In this document: positions 1 to 7,245 of the stretch, piece by piece
Position numbering within the stretch: position 1 is the first letter of the stretch
How the letters are laid out: each line of letters starts with the position of its first letter
Source of the DNA: Candidatus Methanophagaceae archaeon
GTDB taxonomy: Archaea; Halobacteriota; Syntropharchaeia; Alkanophagales; Methanospirareceae
Assembly (NCBI GenBank): GCA_013374505.1
Contig: QENJ01000101.1
Location: 1 to 7,959 of the forward strand
DNA length: 7,959 bases
Direction: 5' to 3'
Notes under the pieces: generated by a model
What the model saw: only the letters and a program-made list of their open reading frames with translations
Told to the model about the DNA's origin: nothing
The model's database searches: none
Made by a program: the position numbers and the translations under genes

Positions 1-1
1 A

Positions 2-643
2 GCCGGTGGTTAATGACATATTACAAGTTTGTGGTTCTGCCACGTGCCATATCCACGTCTGCATGTCGGTACCATTCAGATTCCTTGCAACTGCGGATAC
101 GTTGTTTTCTCCCGGCACGTCAACATGCAGCGAGTATTTAGCATCCTTTACGCTTTGGTTTGTAAACAGTAGCAAATTATTCAGATACCAGCTCACGTTT
201 ACCGTTTGGTTTACCGTCACGTTAAACGTTCTTGTCGCTCCTTCGCTGTCGTATATCTCGGTTTCCTCAGGATACCAGGAAGTTATGTCCGGTGCCCCAT
301 ATAGATAAGAAGATACGGCAATCGTAATATTTACCGTATTGTTAGAATTACCTTCGACATCTGTGACATTCACGGTTAAATTGTATGTGCCGGGGTTACA
401 TGTTGTAGTAATATTACATCCAAACAGCGCATCGTAGTAATAAGTGAGCACATACATTGCATGCCCGCCTATTGGTGAGAGGTCAATTGTAGCAATAACA
501 ATATCGCTATCTGCGGTCAGATTCAAACTTAAGAAAGAAGCTGTAGTCCCGTCATTTGGGATTCCGGCATATACAGTCAACGGCGTAACTAAAATAGTAG
601 CCATTAGCATCACACTCACAACTATTGCCGTTTTTTTATCCAT
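2..643 (-). CDS. Exported Ig-like-domain surface protein, N-terminal part (runs off the left edge)
   Basis: The frame is open from an ATG at 643 to the window edge, giving 214 residues with no stop. Residues 1-26 form a signal peptide: Lys-Lys after the start, a hydrophobic core, and a VYA-G cleavage site. Two beta-rich stretches follow. Residues about 31-112 contain PGTYNLTVNVTDVEGN, typical of a PKD/Ig-like strand pair. Residues about 117-203 run from APDITSWYPEE to NGTDMQTWIWHV, a beta-sandwich repeat that I recognise from methanogen and ANME surface proteins. About a dozen NxS/T sequons suggest glycosylation outside the cell. A structural or adhesive envelope role is inferred; no catalytic motif is visible. 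The gene lies 90 bases downstream of the DUF3344 gene on the same strand but has its own TATA-like box. An A7 run at codons 3-5 is a possible slippage site. The C-terminus, and so the anchor type, is outside the window. Confidence 0.85.
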   Translation of the reverse strand, partial: MDKKTAIVVSVMLMATILVTPLTVYAGIPNDGTTASFLSLNLTADSDIVIATIDLSPIGGHAMYVLTYYYDALFGCNITTTCNPGTYNLTVNVTDVEGNSNNTVNITIAVSSYLYGAPDITSWYPEETEIYDSEGATRTFNVTVNQTVNVSWYLNNLLLFTNQSVKDAKYSLHVDVPGENNVSAVARNLNGTDMQTWIWHVAEPQTCNMSLTTG

Positions 644-664
644 CTCTTCCCTATCCCCTTCTTT

Positions 665-692
665 CTCCTTTTATATGTACGCACCATGTACG
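665..692 (-). promoter_or_regulatory. Probable promoter of the 643-2 gene, with an 11-base-spaced direct repeat
   Basis: On the minus strand an ATATAAAA box (676-669) lies about 29 bases before the ATG at 643, so the transcript would be nearly leaderless. A purine-rich AAGGAG (670-665) is too far from the ATG (about 21 bases) for an ordinary ribosome site. Directly upstream of the box, CGTACAT occurs twice (692-686 and 681-675). The start-to-start spacing is 11 bases, about one helical turn, as expected for two contacts of a regulator on one DNA face. The promoter role is an inference from position and composition. Confidence 0.4.
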
Positions 693-733
693 TCTAACGA
701 GTGCAGATAAAAATTACTACGTTCGTGCAATCC

Positions 734-1009
734 TCAGACTACATGCTTCCATTCACACGCATTCTCAGCCATTACCCAATAGCCACTACAGGGTTCCAGC
801 TCTGTAAAACCTTCCGAACCAGTAGCAGGCGACCAACCCCAGTCAGCAAAGTGGTCACATTTCTCAAACAGTTCTGTAGAACTATTATACCTGTAAATAG
901 AGGTTAAACTGTTTTCCGGTGTCACATCCAACGGATTGCCGACTACTGCTTCTTCGCCTAATGTCGCTCCGACAGCAGAATACCAGCCAATAAGATTCCA
1001 GTCGGTAGC
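734..1009 (-). repeat. GWNLI module, second copy (C-terminal end of the DUF3344 protein)
   Basis: It encodes 91 residues from ATDWNLIGWY to CEWKHVV plus the stop. It has exactly the same residue length as the module at 6970-7245. By eye about four in five bases agree between the two, and a stretch of nearly 40 bases around 983-1015 and 7219-7251 differs at only one or two positions. One oddity is EPCSGYWV where the other copies have EPGRGYWV. Confidence 0.8.
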
Positions 1010-2272
1010 CAACGATACATCTATATCATAAGCTTCAGTTCCGGTAAATGTTAAACTACAATCGCTTGTTGCCTTTACCCAATAGCCCCTACCAGGTTCC
1101 AATTCTGTAAAGCTCTCAGACCCCGTTGCGGGGCTCCAGCCCCAATCATCGAAATGGTCACATTTCTCAAATAGCGCTGTAGATGTGTTATACCTGTAAA
1201 TAGATGTTAAACTATTCTTCGGCGTCACATTTAATGGGTTCCCCACGACTGCTTCTTCGCCGAGTTCCCAACTGATAAGGTTTAATGGTACTGAAATAAG
1301 GTTCCAGCCGGTATTTAAATCAATATGCTCAACCATAAGGTCCGGTTCCCTACTGAGTACTAACACCGTATTTAACCAGTGAACATAGTGATCTTCGGCA
1401 CGCCAGTACGTGGCATAGTTATTACCTGAGCTTAAATAGTCAACGGAAGCATTCTTCACTTCAAAAGCTTTGAAGTCAAAATAAGCACCCTGATCGTAGT
1501 TCGTACAGCCTTCACAAAGCATGTTATCATTGAACCATAACGTATCGTTATCATTCATGTCTCCTGTTAGCCACGTGTTATAGAACACAGCATTTACCCA
1601 ATCATCCGGATTTATCGTGCCATTGAAATACGAATAGCCGTAGTCCTTGGCCGGATGATCAAGATAGGGATAGGTTAATGCTTCATGTCCCTGCACGATC
1701 CAGTAGCGTGTTTCTGCCATACCCGCTTTTTCGTATACCACAATCAGCTCGATCATGCCCACACGACCATCAAAATTACCTGTTAACCTACCCGTGACTG
1801 CTGTTGCACTGTTAGTCCCCTGTGTAACGATATCACCTACATCATACCACATGACGTATGTGCCGCACGATGCACACCACACTTGATTATTGCAACCCGC
1901 ACCAACATCATCCTTACCAAGGAGCGTTAAGTTCCCTAAACTATGTCCATTGAAGCTTGTATTTAGCCAGCCGTGATAGGCCGAGGTTGCGCCCCAAACA
2001 TGCACATAGAGACGTGCAAACCGCACTTCATCATAGGCAGGCACGCTGAACGTTTGCGTGTATGGCATTTCACCGGACAAACCGTGTCCGGCATCAACGT
2101 AAACACCGCCAATCACCGTGCCGTTTGCCACCGTACCGTTGTGATACAGTGGGTGCTCCTCGCCCTGCATCGGGTAACCGTTCCAGTTATAACATGCAAA
2201 AGCAGGCGCGCAAAAAAGCAAACACGCAAACATGGTTAATGCTATAACAGCCGCCAGTTCTTTCTTCTTCAT
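734..2272 (-). CDS. Secreted DUF3344 protein with two C-terminal GWNLI...GYWV modules
   Basis: This 512-residue protein appears intact. Residues 1-26 are a signal peptide (MKKK, hydrophobic core, PAFA-C). The Cys at +1 leaves a lipid-anchored form possible, but the lipobox is poor. Residues about 28-318 match DUF3344, a beta-rich family of unknown function common in methanogen envelope proteins: early GTVIGGVYVDAGHG, then FARLYVHVWG, GNFDGRVGMIELIVVYE, RYWIVQGHEAL and LWFNDNML. Residues 320-421 and 422-512 are two copies of a module that runs from WNLI through GEEAVVGNPL, NSLTSIYRYN, FEKCDH and WGWSPATGSE to GYWV, ending CEWKHVV. No membrane segment or CTERM sorting tail is visible, so the protein is probably secreted or held by partners. 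The start is the ATG at 2272, with an extended ribosome site just upstream. The same module recurs in the broken locus at 6970-7443. Confidence 0.88.
   Translation of the reverse strand: MKKKELAAVIALTMFACLLFCAPAFACYNWNGYPMQGEEHPLYHNGTVANGTVIGGVYVDAGHGLSGEMPYTQTFSVPAYDEVRFARLYVHVWGATSAYHGWLNTSFNGHSLGNLTLLGKDDVGAGCNNQVWCASCGTYVMWYDVGDIVTQGTNSATAVTGRLTGNFDGRVGMIELIVVYEKAGMAETRYWIVQGHEALTYPYLDHPAKDYGYSYFNGTINPDDWVNAVFYNTWLTGDMNDNDTLWFNDNMLCEGCTNYDQGAYFDFKAFEVKNASVDYLSSGNNYATYWRAEDHYVHWLNTVLVLSREPDLMVEHIDLNTGWNLISVPLNLISWELGEEAVVGNPLNVTPKNSLTSIYRYNTSTALFEKCDHFDDWGWSPATGSESFTELEPGRGYWVKATSDCSLTFTGTEAYDIDVSLATDWNLIGWYSAVGATLGEEAVVGNPLDVTPENSLTSIYRYNSSTELFEKCDHFADWGWSPATGSEGFTELEPCSGYWVMAENACEWKHVV
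1010..1315 (-). repeat. GWNLI module, first copy
   Basis: It encodes 102 residues from NTGWNLISVP to TGTEAYDIDVSL. It shares GEEAVVGNPL, NSLTSIYRYN, FEKCDHF and WGWSPATGSE with the following copy, and adds a linker (SDCSLTFTG) that joins the two. The arrangement of an 'ISVP' copy, the linker and an 'IGWY' copy is echoed in the relic at 6970-7443. Confidence 0.78.
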
Positions 2273-2290
2273 TTATTACATCATCTCCTT
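2273..2290 (-). promoter_or_regulatory. Ribosome binding site with an ATG-ATG-TAA-TAA minicistron before the start
   Basis: Read on the minus strand the bases are AAGGAG ATG ATG TAA TAA, followed directly by the ATG at 2272, all in one frame. AGGAGATGAT matches an extended Shine-Dalgarno sequence with one mismatch. Two in-frame ATGs sit against it and are closed by two stops, so the working start must be 2272. The arrangement could permit initiation, termination and re-initiation, or may simply be the extended pairing sequence. Confidence 0.55.
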
Positions 2291-2366
2291 TTTACATCCC
2301 TTCTTCTGATATTTTCACTTCTTATAACGTCACCAATTACAATATTTGATAATAATGGCTAAACTA

Positions 2367-2378
2367 ACATATATATGT
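2367..2378 (-). promoter_or_regulatory. TATA-like box for the DUF3344 gene
   Basis: ACATATATATGT is a perfect 12-base palindrome in an AT-rich stretch about 95 bases before the ATG at 2272. With archaeal spacing the transcript would begin near 2347 and carry a leader of about 75 bases. Being palindromic it could serve either direction, but no plus-strand gene follows. A clear purine-rich BRE is not visible. Confidence 0.4.
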
Positions 2379-2395
2379 AGTATATTATTCCTTAT

Positions 2396-2438
2396 GTCAA
2401 GGATAAATCACGTTGGATTTATGTTATCGCAACTTGAC
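2396..2438. repeat. Nested dyad upstream of the DUF3344 promoter
   Basis: The outer arms GTCAAG (2396-2401) and CTTGAC (2433-2438) enclose a perfect 7-base pair of arms, ATAAATC (2403-2409) and GATTTAT (2416-2422), with a 6-base loop. It ends about 18 bases upstream of the TATA-like palindrome on the gene's strand. It could be a regulator site or a small hairpin; its function is unknown. Confidence 0.35.
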
Positions 2439-2478
2439 TTGAATTAGAACCGTGGTATTTGTATAGCCAATCTAAAAA

Positions 2479-2593
2479 ACCACAAGATTTCACGAGATTA
2501 ACACAAAAATATTGGGCAATAAAGAGTAGAGTGATCAATGAAACTCAATCCCTGTTAGTGTTCTCTCGTGAAAATCTGCGTAATCTTGTGGTT
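2479..2593. repeat. MITE-like imperfect inverted repeat in the intergenic gap
   Basis: The left arm (2479-2504) begins ACCACAAGATT and continues TCACGAGATTAACAC. The right arm (2558-2593), read in reverse, begins AACCACAAGATT and continues ACGCAGATTT then TCACGAGAGAACAC. The arms match except for about 10 bases missing from the left one. That gap is explained by loss between two GATT copies. The 53-base centre (2505-2557) is unlike the arms. No transposase is present, so it would be a non-autonomous element or a mobile palindrome. I recall similar CCACAAGATT/CACGAG elements between genes in environmental genomes, but cannot check this here. Confidence 0.6.
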
Positions 2594-2674
2594 AGTTAAA
2601 CAATTACCCTTTTTGATATTAACGGATCTTTGTCTGCAAGCTCTCGCGGGTTAGTTGGATAAGACATGGTCTCT

Positions 2675-2698
2675 AAAAAGAGAAAAAAAAGGGAAAAA
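2675..2698 (-). terminator. Oligo-T terminator after the CARDB/DUF3344 gene
   Basis: On the minus strand the bases read T5-CCC-T8-CTC-T5, starting 27 bases after the TAA at 2726-2728. Repeated T tracts without a strong stem are the usual archaeal intrinsic termination signal. Its place directly after the frame-corrected stop supports 2726 as the true gene end. Confidence 0.65.
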
Positions 2699-2725
2699 GT
2701 TTTTCAACAGAGTACGTTGCTTAAG

Positions 2726-5700
2726 TTAGAACAATCTAATCGCAGGGATCCAATTGTCATAACTTTTCCCATTTACATCTGTAAATTTGGTACAGGTTAT
2801 CTTCCCTCCTGTTGCGTTGTATTCCTGTGCATGAACTATTTGAGGATAAGAGCCGGTTTTTAGTGTGTAGTTGTAAATGGTACCCGCTTGTAGCTCGAAA
2901 TGTTTTTTTGAATGTTATAGTGTGCCAATCCGCGGAATTGCTGTCCCATGTTCCGTTTGCTATTTCCGCTCCTGTTGTTGTGTTATAAAACGCCACGTAC
3001 TCCGAGTGCCCCCCGGTTCCGGGACATGAATATGTAAATAGCTTGTTTACAATTATTGTGTGATTGAGTATTATTGATCCATTGTGTATGCCCGCTATAC
3101 TGGGGTATGGATTTTCCTGTTCGCCTGTATCAAAGGATGTGTATTCCAGCACGAGGAACGTATTACTCGCCTCCATGTCGTCTTCGCTACTTCGCAATCC
3201 CGCTTCATTGTCTGTTGCGTTTAAGTACGAAGTCACATTGGTCTCGTTGATTCCTATTTCTGTACTACCTGCGAAATTCCACGCGTCAATCCAAGTCTGC
3301 CCGTTGAATAGCAGGTCGCCTTCCGGACCATCCGCACCGGGAGCAACTGTTATCAGTGTCGCTTTCTCTACTCCTGCAAGCGCTATCGCTCCAATTGGTG
3401 CATACGCAGTCGCCTCCTCAGGTGTCGTGCATTTAGCCGAACCACCGTAGAGCAGGTCGAATCCCTCGTTCATGAATATCTTCCGCTCGGGTTCGCTGTC
3501 ATCTTTGTATATCACTACGAGAAGCATGCCGCGCATGGATACCTGTGTACTACTTTCCGATTTGGTAAGGTTTGCATAGTTACAGGAGTCGTGGAAGTCA
3601 GCGGTTACATCGTATACCAGCATACCATAAGGATAATTGTAGCCATCATAGCTTTTCCTATCTGAATAGTGTGCAGCCAGTGTTTGTGTTTTACTGTTGA
3701 AACTCATGCTGACATTGTCCGGCATCACATCCGCTTTATCCCATGTGTATGGTACAAATAGTCTTGCCACTTCTATGGATACCTCATCTGGAACAGGTAA
3801 GTCACTTGCAGTCCAACTTGCATTGTACATTGTCCAAAGGTTGCCACCACTCACATATTGACTGTCACCAACCGAATAGAGCAGGTTACCGTTGAGCTTA
3901 AACGTTTTCCAGGGGGTTATGTCCTCGCCACCCGTGTAGCGCTTGCCCTTGTAGCCATTGTTCACTACTGTTGTATTCATAGTAGAGGCATTGTTCGTCT
4001 CGTCACTCTCAAAAACATCCCCATCACAATCCGCGGTAACTGTTATTGTCACAGCATTACCTGCGTTTCTCAGCGTTGTATCATTGACGCATACCGAGAT
4101 ATTCGCACCCGCTGCTAATCCGTTCAATGCTACTACTTCGCTGAAACCGTCAACCTCAAAACTGACTTTGAATAGAGTTGCGGCTGCCGCACCAACGTTC
4201 TCAACCTCTGCACATATCTCGTTGCTCTCGTTTCCGAACAGATAGCCGCCGCAGTTGGGCTCGATTGTTGCGACCGTCAGGTCAGGTTTTTCCTCCTCAT
4301 CCTTGTATTCCACCATAAGGAACGCATTCGTGGGCATCATCGAATCGCCATCGTCACCGAAACTAACGGTGTTATCAGAACTCGCGATATACGAGGTTAC
4401 ATCACTCACGTTCGCACCAATCTGTGCATTTCCGCTCGCTCCGACATACATCGAAATGCCGTCTACTGTCCGGTTATAGAGTGACACGTATCCGACCATT
4501 ATCGTGGCATTACCAAGATAGTTATCATTAAACCAGTAGAGACTCGGATAGTCGCCCCATCCACCACCGCTACCGCCCCATGCTGAGACCATCCCCAGCG
4601 TTGCAGTTTCCACTTGTCCGATGTCTATATCGCCCGTAAACGTTGCATTACTGGTGCATTCTTCTAACGATAGCGAACCCGCGCCGTATCGTCTTCCACC
4701 TTCTAAGAGGTCGGCACCCTCGATGAGCCAGTATTCATACTCGGGTTTTGTGCTGTCCTCATATAGGATCACGATGCCTGGTGCTGCAACACAGAAATTA
4801 CTCGATTGTTTCGTAGGTCCATTGTTCTTCACATCCACCGTATAACTGCCGCTTCCTGAGATGTATGGCGCCACGTCATACACGTAATTGCCGTAAGGAA
4901 AGGTAAAAGCAAGTCCTGTGCATGGAGAATCATTGTAGCTCGCATTCAGCGTCAGCACGTACGTACCTGACGAATTTGTTATATTTACCATCATCTCCGG
5001 ATATTTGCTCGTGCCCTTCTGCCACGTGTAATAGACATTCAACCGTGCAAGCGCCACATCTGCACCGTCCGGCAGTGTGATGTCATATGTCGCTGTCGTA
5101 TTGTAGCCCGGTAAATAAAGTCCGGTGTATCTACCGTCACCCTGGGTATAATATAAACCGCCTCTTATTGTTCCATGTATAATGTGCTCAAGAGGTTGGT
5201 CACTCGTGTAACCGTTCCAGTACACTGTCTCGACTGTTGTGGACTCGTTATTACTATCGTTCGATTCCGCTACGTTGTCATCACAATCTGCAACTGCTTT
5301 CAGTGTGTAATCCACAGGAGAACAGTCATCATCGCAATCGCATCCGGTTGGTGTCCATAAGAACTGTAATGTGGTCGTGTTACCGCTCGGGAGACCTGAC
5401 ACTGATTGTTTCGCAATGAATGTGTCGTTAGCATACAGACTCACATTGAACGCACCCGCATCCACATCTCCTGTATTGTTTACCGTGACGTTCACCTCGT
5501 TTGTTAGATTGAACCACACATTCTGACCTGAGTCGTAGTGGAATGCGTTTATGTCTTCAACAGTCAAATCGGGCTGTGTGTTCGTCAAACTCAGTGTTCC
5601 GTTAGGCACACTGAAGTTGGTTACGTAAGGCTTTACTTCAGCGTTCTGCATCTGGTCGTTATCACCGTAACTGATGAATACCCCGCCGTTTATGGTGCCG

Positions 5701-5855
5701 CTGCTTCTTGTTTCTCGCGGAAAGCTGTCATAGTCATATGATGCACCATACGCAACTACAGGGGTACTAAATACTGATAACAGGACTAATACTGCAATAG
5801 GTATTACAAACTTCGGAAAAGTTTGAATCGTCTTTTTGTTCTTTTTTATATCCAT
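2726..5855 (-). CDS. Large exported CARDB/DUF3344 multidomain surface protein (one-base frameshift near the C-terminus)
   Basis: As sequenced, the frame stops at 2757 (1,037 residues counted from the GTG at 5870, which is the numbering used here). Near residue 989 the sense jumps to another frame that continues to a TAA at 2726. Order: signal peptide ending PVVA (1-40); a truncated DUF3344 start, GTINGGVFISYGD (46-94); CARDB (99-218, PDLTVEDI to VAESNDSNN); DUF3344 (219-525); CARDB (528-636, PDLTVATIEPN to VFESDETNN); DUF3344 (639-912); and a C-terminal beta domain (918-end) with NKLFTYSCPGTGGHSEYV. The corrected frame adds FELQAGTIYNYTLKTGSYP and ends NWIPAIRLF. CARDB are beta-sandwich adhesion-type domains; the Asp/Cys-rich CDCDDDC (177-183) could bind metal. 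Sequons are abundant. No anchor is visible. I prefer the ATG at 5855 because AGGA abuts the GTG at 5870 too closely. An envelope role is inferred. Confidence 0.85.
2903..2909 (-). other. A7 run where the large surface gene changes frame
   Basis: The minus strand reads TTC AAA AAA ACA TTT CGA. Removing one A gives TTC AAA AAA CAT TTC GAG (FKKHFE), which leads into 56 further sensible codons (ELQAGTIYNY... to IPAIRLF) and a TAA at 2726-2728. The uncorrected tail (RATSGYHLQL... to CKWEKL) has no beta-domain character and is Arg-rich. A one-base indel in the homopolymer is the simplest explanation. Confidence 0.8.
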
Positions 5856-5866
5856 TTTTTTCGTTT

Positions 5867-5876
5867 TCACATCCTA
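5867..5876 (-). promoter_or_regulatory. Ribosome binding site that decides the start of the large surface protein
   Basis: The minus strand reads TAGGATGTGAAAACG, then a run of A into the ATG at 5855. AGGA (5875-5872) is one base from the GTG at 5870, which is too close to serve it. An extended AGGATGTGA pairing, with one mismatch to AGGAGGTGA, sits about 11 bases from the ATG at 5855. Confidence 0.45.
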
Positions 5877-5904
5877 AATGTTTGTAAATATTACACTATG
5901 TCGT

Positions 5905-5921
5905 GCGCCCCTCCTCGGCGC
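5905..5921 (-). promoter_or_regulatory. GC-rich leader hairpin with a Shine-Dalgarno-like loop
   Basis: On the minus strand GCGCC and GGCGC form a perfect 5-base stem around the 7-base loop GAGGAGG, which is itself complementary to the 16S rRNA tail. It lies about 50 bases before the ATG at 5855 and downstream of the TATA-like box, so it would be in the 5' leader. No start codon follows at useful distance. It may be a regulatory hairpin or chance in a purine-rich leader. Confidence 0.35.
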
Positions 5922-5961
5922 TTCCCTTCTCCTCGCTTCGCCACTTTAGGCAAAAAGCTCT

Positions 5962-5979
5962 GCATATATTTTTCCATTC
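5962..5979 (-). promoter_or_regulatory. Probable promoter of the large surface protein
   Basis: The minus strand reads GAATGGAAAAATATATGC: a purine-rich GGAAA resembling a BRE joined to AAATATATG resembling a TATA box. Initiation would fall near 5940, giving a leader of about 85 bases that includes the hairpin at 5905-5921. The 343-base gap 5871-6213 also holds the inverted repeat at 6037-6069. I see no gene in it. Confidence 0.5.
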
Positions 5980-6036
5980 CCGATTCAACATGTTTTTCTG
6001 CCTTTTTCATGTGTCATACCGCCTTTCGTTTTTGTA

Positions 6037-6069
6037 CCACTAAAAGATAGTATAATATCTCTTTAGTGG
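6037..6069. repeat. Long inverted repeat between two surface genes
   Basis: CCACTAAAAGATA (6037-6049) pairs with TATCTCTTTAGTGG (6056-6069): 13 base pairs broken by one extra C, with a 6-base loop GTATAA. It lies about 145 bases after the PGF-CTERM gene and about 60 bases upstream of the next TATA box. No T run follows on the minus strand, so it is not a classical terminator. An operator or an RNA-processing hairpin fits as well. Confidence 0.5.
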
Positions 6070-6213
6070 GAAGGTTAATAAAATAGTTTTATGTTTATGT
6101 GTTCATATCAAACGCAATCATTTTATGCGTATTAATCTTTTATACCTTTCTGTCTGTTACTGGTTACTTTTCATTCTGTTTTTGGATTGTTGTACCGTCA
6201 TATACCACGGAAA

Positions 6214-6906
6214 CTACCAATATCTCTTTTTCTTCAATAGGAATGACACTATCAGCACAAAAAAAGCAAAATAAGCCTCAAATCCGGGTAGGTCCTCCTT
6301 CGATTCTGGTGCAGGAGAGGCTAAAGGAGTTGCGGGTGCTGTAGTAGATACAGGCGTTAATACAGATGCTGCTTCGGGTGTGGGCGTGATTGGCGCAGGT
6401 GTTAAAGTTAATAACGCTGTTGCTTCGGGTTTTTGTGTGGTTAGTGCAGGTGTTGCCGTTGGTGTAACCTCAGGAAGTGCCGCCCCATCTGCGCTACCTG
6501 TGCCGCTGCGAGAAGCGGTTTGTGTGGGCGATGACATATGTTGTTGCTCTGTAGATAAGTTTGTTAATAACACATTTATATCGGTCATATCGCCGCCTGT
6601 GAGTATAACAGTTCTTTCTCCGTAGTGCGTGGCATTCCAGGCTTTTAATACTACTGTGTCGCCAGTGGCACCGTTTATTGAAACAGAATACCAGCCATTG
6701 TGTGGTCCTGCTCCTGTTGTGCCTGCTATGTAGTCGCCGCTTGTTGTATCGTTCACGCTGAAATTGGTGGCCCATGGTACCTCTGTTATACCATCTGACA
6801 TATACATAATACCTTTGATTCCATGTGGTAGCGGCTGCGCGTGTACAGCCAAAGCCATAATTAAAATAACAACTGCTATCAAAACAGCACCGCTAAATTT
6901 TTGCAT
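6214..6906 (-). CDS. Exported stalk protein with a carboxypeptidase-regulatory-like head and PGF-CTERM anchor
   Basis: An intact 230-residue protein. Residues 1-23 are a signal peptide ending VHA-QP. Residues about 27-115 form one small beta domain: HGIKGIMYMSDG, TNFSVNDTTSGDYI, GWYSVSINGATGDTVVLKAW and NATHYGERTV. This is typical of the Cna-B/carboxypeptidase-regulatory-like folds found in archaeal surface proteins. Residues about 121-203 are a Pro/Thr/Ser/Ala-rich low-complexity stalk (TPAPITPTPE), a likely O-glycosylated spacer. The end is a tripartite sorting signal: LPGF (206-209), a hydrophobic helix (about 210-224) and KKKRYW. This matches PGF-CTERM, the signal that archaeosortase A processes and exchanges for a lipid anchor in other archaea. 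The protein thus probably displays a single domain above the S-layer. The archaeosortase gene is not in the window. The ligand or partner is unknown. The ATG at 6906 gives a good signal peptide; AAAGGA lies about 16 bases upstream. Confidence 0.87.
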   Translation of the reverse strand: MQKFSGAVLIAVVILIMALAVHAQPLPHGIKGIMYMSDGITEVPWATNFSVNDTTSGDYIAGTTGAGPHNGWYSVSINGATGDTVVLKAWNATHYGERTVILTGGDMTDINVLLTNLSTEQQHMSSPTQTASRSGTGSADGAALPEVTPTATPALTTQKPEATALLTLTPAPITPTPEAASVLTPVSTTAPATPLASPAPESKEDLPGFEAYFAFFVLIVSFLLKKKRYW

Positions 6907-6963
6907 TTTTGGTTGCTCGTCTTCCTTTTATTTTTTTTCTATATTTAAATGTGTTATTTGTAG

Positions 6964-6976
6964 TAATATTTATACT
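6964..6976 (-). promoter_or_regulatory. Probable promoter of the PGF-CTERM gene, overlapping the relic's stop codon
   Basis: The minus strand reads AAGTATAAATATTAC, a good TATA box about 60 bases before the ATG at 6906. Initiation near 6943 would leave a leader of about 37 bases containing AAAGGA (6928-6923). The box includes the TAA that ends the module relic. A second AT-rich stretch (ATTTAAATATAG, about 6940-6951) is a less well-spaced alternative. Confidence 0.45.
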
Positions 6977-7245
6977 TTATGCCGCCACACACAACCATTC
7001 TCAGCCCACACCCAATAGCCTCTACCGGGTTCCAACGCAGTAAAGCTCTCGGAACCCGTGGCGGGCCACCAATCCCAGTCATCGAGATGGTCACTTTTCT
7101 CAAACAACCCGGTAGAAATATTATACCTGTAAATAGAAGTCAAACTGTTCTCTGGTGTCACATTCAACGGATTCCCGACTACTGATTCTTCGCCTAATAT
7201 CGCTTCTACTGCCGAATACCAGCCAATAAGATTCCAGTCAGTAGC
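6970..7245 (-). repeat. GWNLI module, complete copy in the relic
   Basis: It encodes 91 residues from ATDWNLIGWY through GEESVVGNPL, NSLTSIYRYN, FEKSDH, WWPATGSE and EPGRGYWV to CVWRHKV. Its length equals the 734-1009 copy. FEKSDH replaces the conserved FEKCDH, losing the Cys found in the other three copies. Confidence 0.8.

Noticed and set aside
6..308. Open frame on the plus strand opposite the partial Ig-like gene
   Set aside because: The minus frame gives a signal peptide and a recognisable domain with many sequons; the plus frame has no domain, no ribosome site and a Cys/Phe-rich composition typical of an antisense shadow.
734..1315. CRISPR array or short tandem repeat
   Set aside because: The repetition is of a protein module of about 91-102 codons with diverged copies, with no short identical repeats or spacers.
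2903..2909. Programmed frameshifting at the A7 run
   Set aside because: The move needed is +1 (or -2), whereas A7 slippery sites usually give -1, and I found no clear stimulatory structure. A simple indel explains it better, although it is not formally excluded.
3064..4479. Several plus-strand open frames of 74-128 residues inside the large surface gene
   Set aside because: They are antisense to well-matched DUF3344 and CARDB codons, Ser/Ala/Val-rich, and lack their own promoters or ribosome sites.
5856..5870. GTG at 5870 as start of the large protein
   Set aside because: AGGA lies one base from that GTG, too close for initiation; the ATG at 5855 has better spacing and leaves a normal signal peptide.
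6099..6344. Plus-strand open frame covering the gap and the end of the PGF-CTERM gene
   Set aside because: Half of it overlaps the sorting-tail codons antisense, the rest is AT-rich gap with a hydrophobic composition by chance, and no ribosome site precedes it.
6494..6775. A 93-residue minus-strand frame within the PGF-CTERM gene
   Set aside because: It is rich in Arg and His and overlaps the signal-bearing, domain-matched frame; it is a frame shadow.
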